Shown: positions 5,052 to 5,508 of the stretch, piece by piece
Layout of the letters: each line of letters opens with the position of its first letter
Numbering within the stretch: the first letter of the stretch is position 1
From: an uncultured Ruminococcus sp.
GTDB taxonomy: Bacteria > Bacillota > Clostridia > Oscillospirales > Ruminococcaceae
Assembly: GCA_900553675.1 (NCBI GenBank)
Contig: USEH01000152.1
Location: 1-5,508, forward strand
Reading direction: 5' to 3'
Length of the DNA stretch: 5,508 nt
Program-made: the position numbers and the translations under genes
Notes under the pieces: model-generated
Told to the model about the DNA's origin: nothing
Database searches by the model: none
The model's input: the letters and a program-made list of their open reading frames with translations, nothing else

Positions 5052-5508
5052 TCAATCCCCGAAATTCTCGGTTATAAACTGCTTTATCTGCTGTGTTCGC
5101 GTGCTGTTACCGCTCATTATTCTGCTGAGCTGGTAAGCGTCCTCAATCAAAGCTTTTGCCCGCTCCATGTCCTGCGGTCTTCCTCTTTTAATAAGCGCCC
5201 ATCCAAGGTTATACATCGACTGCGGAAGGGTTCGGGTGCGGTTCGCACGCTTTCCAATTTCCACTGCCTGCTCCGAAATTTCTATGCTTTCGTCATACCG
5301 CTTGCTGAGTCCAAGGTATTTTGAAAGGTTATAAAGTATTCCTGGCATGGCGCGCAGGTATTCAAATTCGTCCACAATATTGCTTTCCAAAACCCTCTTC
5401 ATGTGGTAAAGCATATTTATTGAGATATCCATCCGCCCAAGGCGGGCATAGCAGGCTGATATGCAGTTTAAATGATTTATTTCTTCAAAATATAATACCG
5501 TGGGAAGA
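5052..5508 (-). CDS. TPR-containing protein, probably the C-terminal part of an HTH-TPR regulator (runs off the right edge)
   Basis: The minus-strand frame is open from the window edge (first whole codon at 5507) to TGA 5054-5052, giving 151 residues; the ATG at 5432 is internal because the frame stays open upstream and reads LPTVLYFEEINHLNCISACY. The sequence is all helical with tetratricopeptide spacing: LNCISACYARLGRMDISINM, then YNLSKYLGLSKRYDESIEIS, then YNLGWALIKRGRPQDMERAK. The signature small/aromatic positions (Y-N-L-G-W-A, the G/R turn, and A or E in helix B) are visible. In Clostridia such C-terminal TPR stretches commonly follow an N-terminal Xre-type helix-turn-helix in peptide- or partner-sensing regulators. 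That part lies outside the window, so the regulator role is inference. No terminator follows its stop in the next 60 bases. Confidence 0.8.
   Translation of the reverse strand, partial: LPTVLYFEEINHLNCISACYARLGRMDISINMLYHMKRVLESNIVDEFEYLRAMPGILYNLSKYLGLSKRYDESIEISEQAVEIGKRANRTRTLPQSMYNLGWALIKRGRPQDMERAKALIEDAYQLSRIMSGNSTRTQQIKQFITENFGD

Noticed and set aside
4878..5324. Plus-strand open frame of 148 codons overlapping the TPR gene
   Set aside because: Most of it is antisense to the TPR coding sequence, and the protein is rich in Ser, Arg and Leu with no domain; the opposite strand shows real TPR periodicity.

Overview
The window reads as two blocks of different origin that meet near position 445. 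From about 446 to 5508 the DNA is moderately GC-rich (a hand count of 481-540 gives about 58% GC). It carries a greA-lysS pair with good Shine-Dalgarno sites and a consensus sigma-A-type promoter. The gene order, the protein sequences and a TPR regulator-like protein at the right end suggest a Gram-positive anaerobe of the Clostridia, of the Ruminococcus/Oscillospiraceae kind; this is inferred from sequence style, not from a search. Positions 1 to about 445 are strikingly AT-rich (about 27% GC over 181-420). They read on the minus strand as the C-terminal part of a signal peptidase I, followed after 11 bases by the start of a secreted protein with no Shine-Dalgarno site.

Layout from left to right: the N-terminal 48 codons of a secreted protein (minus, runs off the left edge); a signal peptidase fragment of the SipW/S26B type without its N-terminal catalytic half (minus); a sharp composition junction inside the last codons of lysS; lysS (minus); greA (minus); a 322-base gap holding a perfect greA promoter (TTGACA, 17 bases, TATAAT) and a palindrome in front of the next gene; a 554-residue fusion protein of an ECF-like sigma factor with a winged helix and a cysteine-containing C-terminal region (plus); a long hairpin after it; a short non-coding transcription unit on the minus strand with its own perfect promoter and an intrinsic terminator; a short signal-peptide ORF that looks like the decayed start of a secreted-protein gene (plus); and the C-terminal 151 codons of a TPR protein (minus, runs off the right edge).

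greA and lysS form an operon: GreA rescues stalled RNA polymerase and LysRS charges tRNA-Lys, a common housekeeping pairing in Firmicutes. The sigma-like gene is divergent from greA and appears to be a single-gene unit. The observations most worth following up are the orphan small-RNA unit at 4600-4723, the sigma/winged-helix/cysteine fusion, and the junction near 445, which may be an assembly chimera or a real recombination point. The 102 bases at 4724-4825 are AT-rich and show no convincing element. No tRNA, rRNA, CRISPR array or insertion sequence was seen.
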